Shown here one piece after another: positions 1-5,586 of a DNA stretch of 13,663 nt (the first letter of the stretch is position 1; the number at the start of each line of letters is the position of its first letter). Origin of the DNA: an uncultured Paracoccaceae bacterium. GTDB lineage: Bacteria; Pseudomonadota; Alphaproteobacteria; Rhodobacterales; Rhodobacteraceae. Made by a program: the position numbers and the translations under genes. Below the pieces are notes generated by a model that was not told the DNA's origin, did no database searches, and was given only the letters and a program-made list of their open reading frames with translations. Where the stretch lies: contig CAKZNY010000205.1 in assembly GCA_937132145.1 (NCBI GenBank), positions 1 to 13,663 of the forward strand, read 5' to 3'.

Positions 1-132
1 GATTTGGCGACGGGGCAAGCAGGGCGCGTCAGTCCCAAAGACATTACACTGTTCAAAAACGGAGGCGGCGCGCATCTGGATTTGATGACCGGCCAAATGA
101 TTCTGAAAGCGTGGCGGACAATCGCTACCTGA
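1..132 (+). CDS. Ornithine cyclodeaminase/mu-crystallin family protein, C-terminal end (partial)
   Basis: The window opens inside this reading frame, so only the last 43 codons before a TGA stop are visible. The stretch around residues 15-35 reads DITLFKNGGGAHLDLMTG, which matches the conserved C-terminal segment (ITLFKxxGxxxxDL) of the ornithine cyclodeaminase/mu-crystallin family. These are NAD(P)-dependent enzymes acting on amino acids or cyclic imines. The catalytic and Rossmann parts lie outside the window, so the substrate cannot be named. The gene runs toward msrB (convergent), and the large palindrome at 151-291 follows its stop by about 18 bases. It shows no visible functional link to the acetate-type genes further on. 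The family call is fairly firm; the specific activity is unknown. Confidence 0.75.
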   Translation, partial: DLATGQAGRVSPKDITLFKNGGGAHLDLMTGQMILKAWRTIAT

Positions 133-150
133 ACTAGACTTTATAGCTAA

Positions 151-291
151 CCGCCGAGCGAAGCGAGGCCTGGCCCAACGGGAAGGAAACGATCTTTGAT
201 CGTGACGAACCGGCGGGAGAAATCCTTTTGTCGTCTATCAAGAGCAGCACTCCCGCCCTTCGGTTGGGCCAAGCCTCGCTTCGCTCGGCGG
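151..291. repeat. Large imperfect palindrome between convergent genes (REP/MITE-like or bidirectional terminator)
   Basis: The arms 151-181 and 261-291 are inverted repeats that match at 29 of 31 positions. Between them a second, perfect 8-base stem pairs 212-219 (GGCGGGAG) with 250-257. As RNA or cruciform DNA this would be a rod about 141 bases long. Each outer arm contains the 12-mer GAGCGAAGCGAG or its complement, which reads the same backward (a mirror repeat). It lies between the stops of two convergent genes, where a bidirectional terminator or a REP-type intergenic element would be expected. No T-tract directly follows the outer stem, and no transposase gene is present. The pentamer TTTAT occurs on both sides (140-144, 295-299) but not flush with the arms, so a target duplication is not established. 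Confidence 0.75.
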
Positions 292-323
292 GAGTTTATG
301 ATGTTAAACTTCAGGACCCAAGT

Positions 324-824
324 TTAAGCCGCCTTAAAGGTCATGGCCAAACCGTTAATGCAGTGGCGTTTGCCGGTGGGTGCGGGGCCGTCGTCGAATA
401 CATGGCCTAGGTGGCCACCACAGCGGCGGCAATGTTCCTCGGTGCGTTTGGAGAACAGCGTGTTGTCCGCTTTGAAGCGAACATTGCCCTCGATTACATC
501 CCAGAAGCTTGGCCAGCCGGTGCCGCTTTCGTACTTGGTTTCTGATCTGTAAACGGGCAGGTCGCAGCCGGCGCAATGGAATGTGCCAACACGGTTTTCC
601 GTCAACAAATCGCTGCTTTCGCCTTTTAGGCTGTTCGTAAACGGGCGCTCGGTTTTTGCCTTGCGAAGCACTGCGAAACGGGCGGGGGTTAACAAGGCCT
701 TCCATTCCGCAGTTGTGCGCATGATTTCGAAGGTTTCGGTGGCGGCATTTGCGCTTAACCCACCGAAGGCGGCGAGGCCGATGGTGGCGGTTGATGTCGT
801 GATGAAAGTGCGGCGGTTTAACAT
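324..824 (-). CDS. msrB: Tat-exported peptide-methionine (R)-S-oxide reductase MsrB
   Basis: The 166-aa protein reduces the R epimer of methionine sulfoxide in oxidised proteins. Residues 1-27 form a twin-arginine signal (RRTFI at 4-8, a hydrophobic stretch, then SANA), so it should act in the periplasm as a protein-repair enzyme. Two CxxC zinc pairs are visible: C84/C87 in FHCAGC and C132/C135 in HCRRCGG. The catalytic cysteine is C155 in RHCINGLAM. The usual SGCGWPSF segment reads SGTGWPSF at 100-107, so the resolving cysteine used by the E. coli-type enzyme is absent here. It probably works as a 1-Cys enzyme recycled directly by a periplasmic thiol donor. The ATG at 824-822 is preceded by AAAGGA at a suitable distance. 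The gene follows the kinase on the same strand after a 90-base gap that could hold its own promoter. Confidence 0.93.
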   Translation of the reverse strand: MLNRRTFITTSTATIGLAAFGGLSANAATETFEIMRTTAEWKALLTPARFAVLRKAKTERPFTNSLKGESSDLLTENRVGTFHCAGCDLPVYRSETKYESGTGWPSFWDVIEGNVRFKADNTLFSKRTEEHCRRCGGHLGHVFDDGPAPTGKRHCINGLAMTFKAA

Positions 825-914
825 TGTGTGTCCTTTGGTGTGAATATTCTTAACCCTTATATAGGGGCGAATTATGTTTCACGGGGTCACATGTTCTCGA
901 CCAATGCGTGAGGA
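825..914 (-). promoter_or_regulatory. Kinase-msrB intergenic region with inverted repeats; possible msrB promoter
   Basis: This 90-base gap separates the kinase stop from the msrB start. On the minus strand it contains an AT-rich TATATA core at 858-863, centred in a near-palindrome (854-867, CCCTTATATAGGGG). That core could serve as a -10 element or operator for msrB, but I cannot find a convincing -35 at the right distance. Further upstream is a nested inverted repeat, TCACG/CGTGA (879-883 with 907-911) enclosing GGTC/GACC (885-888 with 899-902). It could be a weak terminator for the kinase or a protein-binding site, and it has no T-tract. Confidence 0.3.
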
Positions 915-3587
915 TCAGGCGAGTGGCAGCGTGATGCGGAAAACAGCACCGGGGGCGTTTTCCTCGACCGTTAAGTCGCCGTTAAGGTTTCGCATAATCT
1001 CGAGGCTGATGGGCAGGCCGAGGCCCGCGCTGCCAGCCAAAGTGATTTCTGACAGGCGCGAGAATTTCTCGAAGACTTTCTCGCGATCCTCATTGCGGAT
1101 GCCGGGGCCGTTGTCCGCGACACCGATTATGGCGATTTTGCCGACCTTGCGTGCCGTGATCCTGATTTCGGGGTTCTCGGCGCGCCCGTATTTGATCGCA
1201 TTGGAAATAAGGTTAATGAAAACCTGTGCAAGCCTGTCGAAATCGGCGGTGACCATTATGTCTTCAGAAATATTACGTGTGATTTTAACATCCGCCGACG
1301 CACGTAAACCTTCGCTACTGGCAAGGGCGCTGTCGATGACAGTATTCAAAGATATAGGCTCCAACTGCCAGTTCACACGACCGCTCTCGAGAAAACTGAG
1401 GTCGAGGATTTCATCCAGCAGGCGTGTCAGGCGTTGGCTCTCGGTATTAATGATGTCAACGAAGCGTTTGGATTGTTCCGATGATATATCGTCCGTATCC
1501 CGAAGAATTTCCGCGAATGATCTTATGGAGGTCATCGGGGTTCGCAGCTCGTGGCTGATCTGGGACAGAAACGCGTCTTTCTGTGCGCCTAGTTCCGTTA
1601 ACTTCGCGTTAGCTTGGCGCAGTTTGTGGGAGGATTCGGCCAGCTCGCGCGATTGAACTTCAAGCTGCTGGGAATACTCCATCACCTGCGCTGTTTCGTC
1701 GGCGATTTTCATGAGTTCCTCGACCGACACGGTGCCGCCGCCCGCAATCTGCGATACCATTGCATGGGCAGAGGCGGCGCCGACGCTACCGGCCAGCTCG
1801 CGCTCAAGCCGCTCGATGAACTTGTCTGTCGGATCAGGCAGGCCTGCCGGTTTGCCCTGTTCACCAGCGGCTTGTGTGAACAGGCGGTGGGCATGCGTGG
1901 TGCCAAGGATGCGTTGCGCAAGGGTGAACAGGTCTTCCGATGTGGCGGATCGTCTGATGACAATACCGGCACTGCCCCCCGCGGTTTGGCGGAAAACATC
2001 TACGAATTGTGCGCCCTGGATGCGTTCCAGTTGGCGCGGCGTTACGACCAGGGATAGGCCGACAAATAGGGCGATGTTGATCCCGAGGGACCAGAACAGC
2101 GAGTGCACCAATGGGTCATACCCCGCCAGCCCGAACAATTCTTGCGGGCGTAGCCACAAAAGGCCAAAGGGGCCGTTTTCGATGACATTGGAACTTAGCA
2201 GGAAGGAGCCCTCAAAACTGGGCAGGAACAAGGTGTAGGCCCAGATGATAAAGCCAACAATTAACCCTGCCAGCGCGCCCGTTCGTGTGGCGCTGCGCCA
2301 GAATATGCCGCCAATCAGGCTAGGCAGGATTTGGGCGACGCCTGCAAAGGCGATCAGGCCGATCGAGGCCAGTGCGTTTGAACCACCCGTCAGGCGGAAG
2401 TAGAAATACCCAAGCAACAGCAATCCTGCGATGCTGACGCGACGACTTAGCAGCAAAACGTTGCGAACGTCCCCGCTGGTGGCAATACGCCCTTTGCTGG
2501 AACTGATCCATAGAGGCATGACGATGTGGTTGGATACCATCGTTGAAAGCGCGATGGCAGCGACGATCACCATGGATGTCGCGGATGAAAATCCGCCGAG
2601 AAAGGCGAAGAGCGCCAAGGCGTTTTGTCCTTCTGCCAAGGGCACGGTTAGGACGAAAAGATCGGGGTTGGAGCCTGCCGGCAAAAGGGATTGTCCGGCG
2701 ATGGCGATTGGTAACACAAACAGGCTCATCAAAAATAGGTACAGCGGGAAGGCCCAGCTGGCGACGGACAAGTGCCGCTCGTCCAAGTTCTCGACGATGG
2801 TTACCTGAAACATGCGGGGCAGGGTTATGATGGCGGTGGCGGACAGGAAGGTCAGCGCGACCCAGCGTTTGCTGAATATGCGATCAGCTTGCAACATATC
2901 GGGCGACATGCGCGAGAAAATATCGGCGGGGCCATCAGCGATACCCCATACGACGAATATGCCGACGGCGAGCAGGGCGAAGAGTTTGACGACAGCTTCT
3001 AGCGCGATGGCGGTGACCACACCGTGGTGGCGCTCGTTTGCGTCTACGTTGCGGGTGCCAAACAGGATGGTGAACAGGGCGAGGACGGCGGCGATCCAGA
3101 AAGCCGACACTTTTCCATCAGCGAATCCGGTGCCGTCAGAGGGGGAGAAAACCGAAAAACTGGTGGTGATCGATTGCAGTTGTAGCGCGATATAGGGGGT
3201 GGAGCCGATCACGGCCAGCAGCGTGACGACCACTCCGAGGGTGGCGCTTTTGCCGTAGCGCGACGATATAAGGTCAGCGATGGAGGTGATGCGCTGTGTC
3301 CGCCCGATCCGCAGCAGCTTGCGCAGCAACCACCACCAGCCGATGAATACCAGCGTTGGGCCAAGGTAAATGGTGACGAACTCCAACCCGTTGCGGGCTG
3401 CGGACCCTACTGCACCGTAGAATGTCCATGCCGTACAATAAACCGAGATCGAAAGCGTGTAGACCAATGGAGAGCGCAACCACCCAAGGCGGCCAGCACG
3501 GGCGCGGCGTTCGGCCCAAAAGGCGACGGCGAATAGCAGGGCAACATAAGCGGCGGCGGCTGCGACCAGAAAGTTGAACGTTAACAC
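915..3587 (-). CDS. SLC5-STAC sensor histidine kinase (CbrA/CrbS type)
   Basis: The 890-aa protein begins with a sodium/solute symporter-like (SLC5) membrane domain, about residues 1-520 with roughly a dozen hydrophobic helices. A STAC-type linker follows (about 545-645, ending QVMEYSQQLE), then a short coiled coil (about 640-670) and a kinase core. The H box is SQISHELRTP with H679. The N box is LISNAIKY with N796, G1 is VADNGPGI with D825, the F box is FEKFSRL at 839-845, and G2 is GSAGLGLP at 852-859. It has no PAS or receiver domain. Relatives of this architecture (CbrA, CrbS/MxtR) control carbon use, and CrbS controls acs. The divergent operon here encodes Acs, so short-chain carboxylate sensing is a reasonable inference. 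The start is GTG, one base after the stop of the 83-aa gene, which implies translational coupling. It probably phosphorylates the receiver at 3837-4196. Confidence 0.9.
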   Translation of the reverse strand: MLTFNFLVAAAAAYVALLFAVAFWAERRARAGRLGWLRSPLVYTLSISVYCTAWTFYGAVGSAARNGLEFVTIYLGPTLVFIGWWWLLRKLLRIGRTQRITSIADLISSRYGKSATLGVVVTLLAVIGSTPYIALQLQSITTSFSVFSPSDGTGFADGKVSAFWIAAVLALFTILFGTRNVDANERHHGVVTAIALEAVVKLFALLAVGIFVVWGIADGPADIFSRMSPDMLQADRIFSKRWVALTFLSATAIITLPRMFQVTIVENLDERHLSVASWAFPLYLFLMSLFVLPIAIAGQSLLPAGSNPDLFVLTVPLAEGQNALALFAFLGGFSSATSMVIVAAIALSTMVSNHIVMPLWISSSKGRIATSGDVRNVLLLSRRVSIAGLLLLGYFYFRLTGGSNALASIGLIAFAGVAQILPSLIGGIFWRSATRTGALAGLIVGFIIWAYTLFLPSFEGSFLLSSNVIENGPFGLLWLRPQELFGLAGYDPLVHSLFWSLGINIALFVGLSLVVTPRQLERIQGAQFVDVFRQTAGGSAGIVIRRSATSEDLFTLAQRILGTTHAHRLFTQAAGEQGKPAGLPDPTDKFIERLERELAGSVGAASAHAMVSQIAGGGTVSVEELMKIADETAQVMEYSQQLEVQSRELAESSHKLRQANAKLTELGAQKDAFLSQISHELRTPMTSIRSFAEILRDTDDISSEQSKRFVDIINTESQRLTRLLDEILDLSFLESGRVNWQLEPISLNTVIDSALASSEGLRASADVKITRNISEDIMVTADFDRLAQVFINLISNAIKYGRAENPEIRITARKVGKIAIIGVADNGPGIRNEDREKVFEKFSRLSEITLAGSAGLGLPISLEIMRNLNGDLTVEENAPGAVFRITLPLA

Positions 3588-3588
3588 G

Positions 3589-3840
3589 TCAGTTGCCCTC
3601 GTCGCCTTTGGTTAGAAGGCGGGACATGCGTGCCGCCAAAATGATTAGCAAGAACCAGAAGCCGAAGATGAACAGAAACGGCAAGGGGGCGCCGAAGATC
3701 AGCACGTCTTTTGTGAAAATCGTGAAGATCGGTGTGATGAATATGACGATGCCGAAGATTGGTAGAACAAGAGCCGCATCTTGACGGCGACGGCGGCGAA
3801 AGGCGCGTTCGGCAAGATCGGGCGGGCGTTTGTCTGTCAT
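3589..3840 (-). CDS. Small two-helix inner-membrane protein, probable partner of the SLC5 kinase
   Basis: The 83-aa protein has a very basic N-terminus (five consecutive arginines at 15-19) and two hydrophobic segments at about 22-43 and 48-71. This predicts a hairpin with both ends in the cytoplasm. I cannot assign a named family with certainty. The pattern, with FGAPLPFLF just before helix 2, resembles the small DUF3311/YhdT-like proteins that accompany sodium/solute symporters, as YhdT does for PanF and YjcH does for ActP. Its start overlaps the receiver stop by four bases (ATGA, 3837-3840), and its stop lies one base before the kinase GTG, so the three proteins are made together. The inferred role is assembly or modulation of the SLC5 domain of the kinase. 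That it is a real gene is well supported by the packing; the function is open. Confidence 0.8.
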   Translation of the reverse strand: MTDKRPPDLAERAFRRRRRQDAALVLPIFGIVIFITPIFTIFTKDVLIFGAPLPFLFIFGFWFLLIILAARMSRLLTKGDEGN

Positions 3841-4196
3841 GCAAGCATTTCCTGAACTGTAGCGACGATTTCGGCGTTGGCGAAAGGCTTGGTCATGAAA
3901 CGGGTCACGCCAATGTCTTCAGCGGTTTGGCGATCACGGGCTTGGCCTTTGGCGGTTAACATCAGAACATGCGGCCCCTCCGGCAGCGCCCCGATGTCGC
4001 GCAAAATGTCGAAGCCGGATCGGTTCGGCAGCATCACGTCAAGGATAACCAGATCGGGGCTCAGGGCGCGGATTTGGTCCATCGCCCGCGCGCCGTCTTG
4101 TTCCGAGGATATAGCGAAACCTGCACGTTCCAGAAGGAAAGATAGGGATTCAATGATATTCGGCTCGTCCTCGACAATTAATATACGCTTAACCAT
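3837..4196 (-). CDS. Stand-alone receiver (CheY-like) response regulator
   Basis: The 119-aa protein is a single receiver domain with no output domain. Conserved sites are visible: the acidic pocket at E9/D10 (VEDEP), the phosphoacceptor D53 (ILDVMLP), T81 (LTAKG) and K103 (TKPF). It must act by protein-protein contact or phosphotransfer rather than by binding DNA. It lies between the XRE regulator (24-base gap) and the membrane genes (4-base overlap) of the same strand. The most economical inference is that it connects the SLC5 kinase to the XRE regulator, which carries a DHp-like segment. AAGGGA precedes the ATG at a good distance. CrbS and CbrA systems elsewhere use DNA-binding partners (CrbR of LuxR type, CbrB of NtrC type), so the lack of an output domain is notable. 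A partner encoded elsewhere is not excluded. Confidence 0.9.
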   Translation of the reverse strand: MVKRILIVEDEPNIIESLSFLLERAGFAISSEQDGARAMDQIRALSPDLVILDVMLPNRSGFDILRDIGALPEGPHVLMLTAKGQARDRQTAEDIGVTRFMTKPFANAEIVATVQEMLA

Positions 4197-4220
4197 TTGA
4201 TCCCTTCTGATGACGCATCA

Positions 4221-5375
4221 CTATAACACCGTTTTTTCGGAACGTGCAGAACAGTTTTCACGAGGGCAAATTCTGCAACTTGTTCCCACGGGGCGGGCGG
4301 TTTGTGTCATGGCTGGCCACGGGGACTGGGCGCGCGGCACAAATAGCATGGCCGATTGGTAATCGGGGGGCGTGCCAAACACCGGTTCGGTTCTTGGGAG
4401 GGCGATTGTAAGGGTAACAAATTGTGCACCACTCGGCAGTTCGATCATGTCTTGCAGCGGGCGTTCCGGTTGCGAAAATCCCTGAAATACCGGCCAGAGC
4501 GGGCAAGCGTTGCCGTGGCGGGGCAGCGGGAAATCCGGCAGGGCGTGTCTGTGCAACGTCTGACCCGCTGCGTTGGTGATGATTAACCCCATTTCCGGCG
4601 CATCGATTCCTTCGTGTTTCAAACCGGCGAGACGCTGGAACACGGCGTGCAATGTTGTGCTAAACTCGGCAGCGAGGATTGACGGGTTATAGTCTGAAGC
4701 CCGCGCGCGCGCAGCGAATTGTTCCAGCGGCATGGTGGCCGTGTCGAGCATTAATCCTTCCAAGGACGGTTCCACCGTTGTTTCCGGCTCCTCCGTTTTG
4801 TCGAAATACTGGATCAGCGCTTGGGTCGCGTCGGAAAGACGCTTGCTTTCCTCGTAGATCGCGGCGTGAAAGCGCGTGCTTTGCTCGACAGTCAAATCAC
4901 TGACCGTCGTCAAGATTTCTGCGGTCGAGCGGATCGCGGTAATGTTGGACAGCATCAGGTGCAGGCTTTCGGCCAGAAACGGGTCGTGGGTCAGGCGGTC
5001 GGAAAGGGCGGCGATCACATCCTCTTGTTCGCGCGTTTGGCGGTAGGTTGATCCAAGCAGTTGTGACCAGCCCGGAAACCTTCCTGCGAACTCGGCGAGG
5101 GTGGCGATTTCGGCAGGTTTTTCGGATGAGTGGGCGGCCGCTTCCAGTAGCGTGTTGGTCAACTCCGAGTCAGCGCCTTCAGTCAACGTAGAGGCGGGCA
5201 CGCCAAGTTCGCGGGCGATGGAAAGCAGTATTTTGCCCGCGATTCTTCGTTTGTTGTGTTCAATCAGGTTAAGATACGAGGTGGAAATGCCCACCTTTGC
5301 TGCGAGTGCCGTCTGAGAAAGGCCAACGCGCTTGCGCTGCTGGCGAATTCGGGTTCCGGCTAACGAGTGAGGCAT
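4221..5375 (-). CDS. XRE-family regulator, short-chain fatty acyl (ScfR/RamB-like) type, with a DHp-like central segment
   Basis: The 384-aa protein has an XRE helix-turn-helix at about 6-60 (GLSQTALAAKVGISTSYLN). Its C-terminal domain, about 230-384, ends in CRICPRENC (C367, C370, C375), with another cysteine in CPLWPVF (C291). That ending is typical of DUF2083/ScfR regulators such as RamB and mycobacterial PrpR, which sense short-chain acyl metabolites. The four cysteines could bind metal or an Fe-S cluster. It is shorter than the roughly 470-aa members that carry an IrrE-like M78 domain, and no HExxH motif is seen. In that place residues 133-190 align without gaps to the kinase DHp helices (see findings), with H139 opposite H679. 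It is divergent from the transporter-acs operon and is probably its regulator and autoregulator. AGGA lies 8 bases before the ATG. Confidence 0.88.
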   Translation of the reverse strand: MPHSLAGTRIRQQRKRVGLSQTALAAKVGISTSYLNLIEHNKRRIAGKILLSIARELGVPASTLTEGADSELTNTLLEAAAHSSEKPAEIATLAEFAGRFPGWSQLLGSTYRQTREQEDVIAALSDRLTHDPFLAESLHLMLSNITAIRSTAEILTTVSDLTVEQSTRFHAAIYEESKRLSDATQALIQYFDKTEEPETTVEPSLEGLMLDTATMPLEQFAARARASDYNPSILAAEFSTTLHAVFQRLAGLKHEGIDAPEMGLIITNAAGQTLHRHALPDFPLPRHGNACPLWPVFQGFSQPERPLQDMIELPSGAQFVTLTIALPRTEPVFGTPPDYQSAMLFVPRAQSPWPAMTQTARPVGTSCRICPRENCSARSEKTVL

Positions 5376-5415
5376 TGCTCAATTCCTAGTGTTTTCATGC
5401 TATTGCCGCGACGTG

Positions 5416-5464
5416 TGTAAATAATTTTACAAGATTACAGGGTATTTGTGACAATAATTTACAA
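5416..5464. promoter_or_regulatory. Paired inverted repeats overlapping the XRE promoter (candidate operator)
   Basis: A perfect inverted repeat TGTAAA-N4-TTTACA lies at 5416-5431. An imperfect relative, TTGTGA...TTTACAA, lies at 5446-5464. Their centres are about 31 bases apart, roughly three helical turns. On the minus strand a fair sigma70-type promoter for the XRE gene overlaps both: TTGTCA (5454-5449), a 17-base spacer, then TGTAAA (5431-5426). Binding here would block the XRE promoter and lies upstream of the plus-strand promoter, which fits autorepression with control of the divergent operon. The half sites differ from the TTTGCAAA-like sites known for RamB/PrpR regulators, so the bound protein is an inference. 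Confidence 0.5.
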
Positions 5465-5490
5465 TAAAAACTAACAAACGCAACCGCTTA

Positions 5491-5519
5491 TTGATTTTTT
5501 GACAGTTTAGCTCGAGAAT
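5491..5519 (+). promoter_or_regulatory. Candidate promoter of the transporter-acs operon
   Basis: TTGATT (5491-5496) and GAGAAT (5514-5519) are separated by 17 bases, and each matches the sigma70 consensus at 4 of 6 positions. Transcription would start near 5526, giving a leader of about 60 bases that begins with a hairpin. An exact TTGACA lies at 5499-5504 but has no acceptable -10 at 16-18 bases. The weak consensus suits an activator-dependent promoter. This is a reading by eye only. Confidence 0.35.
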
Positions 5520-5525
5520 GCCCGT

Positions 5526-5557
5526 GGGTAAGAATACCCTCTGCCGCTTTGGCGGTA
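5526..5557 (+). promoter_or_regulatory. Two tandem hairpins in the 5' leader of the substrate-binding protein gene
   Basis: GGGTA-AGAA-TACCC (5526-5539) is a perfect 5-bp hairpin with a 4-base loop. TGCCGC-TTTG-GCGGTA (5542-5557) is a 6-bp stem with one G-U pair. They sit at the predicted 5' end of the mRNA, ahead of the GGGAGG ribosome binding site (5575-5580). No T-tract follows, so this is not a terminator. A 5' stabilising structure or a protein-binding site is possible. Confidence 0.4.
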
Positions 5558-5586
5558 CAAAAATTGACACGAATGGGAGGAAATTC

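Noticed and set aside
140..299. TTTAT direct repeats flanking the palindrome as a transposon target duplication
   Set aside because: They are not flush with the arms (6 bases away on the left), and a pentamer of this composition easily occurs by chance.
228..410. 60-aa open frame on the plus strand crossing the palindrome
   Set aside because: It is built from the repeat arm and the antisense of msrB, with no ribosome site or protein-like features.
874..1656. 260-aa open frame on the plus strand
   Set aside because: It lies antisense within the kinase gene, whose H, N, G1 and G2 boxes are intact. The translation is rich in Ser/Arg with no recognisable domain, so it is a codon-bias shadow.
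5550..5575. Possible sigma54 (-24/-12) promoter before the binding-protein gene
   Set aside because: The GG element is followed at the right distance by GA rather than GC, and no sigma54 activator is encoded in the window.
5518..5586. Upstream in-frame ATG for the binding protein
   Set aside because: It would put 23 residues ahead of a complete Tat signal and start within the predicted promoter. The ATG at 5587 has a strong GGGAGG site.
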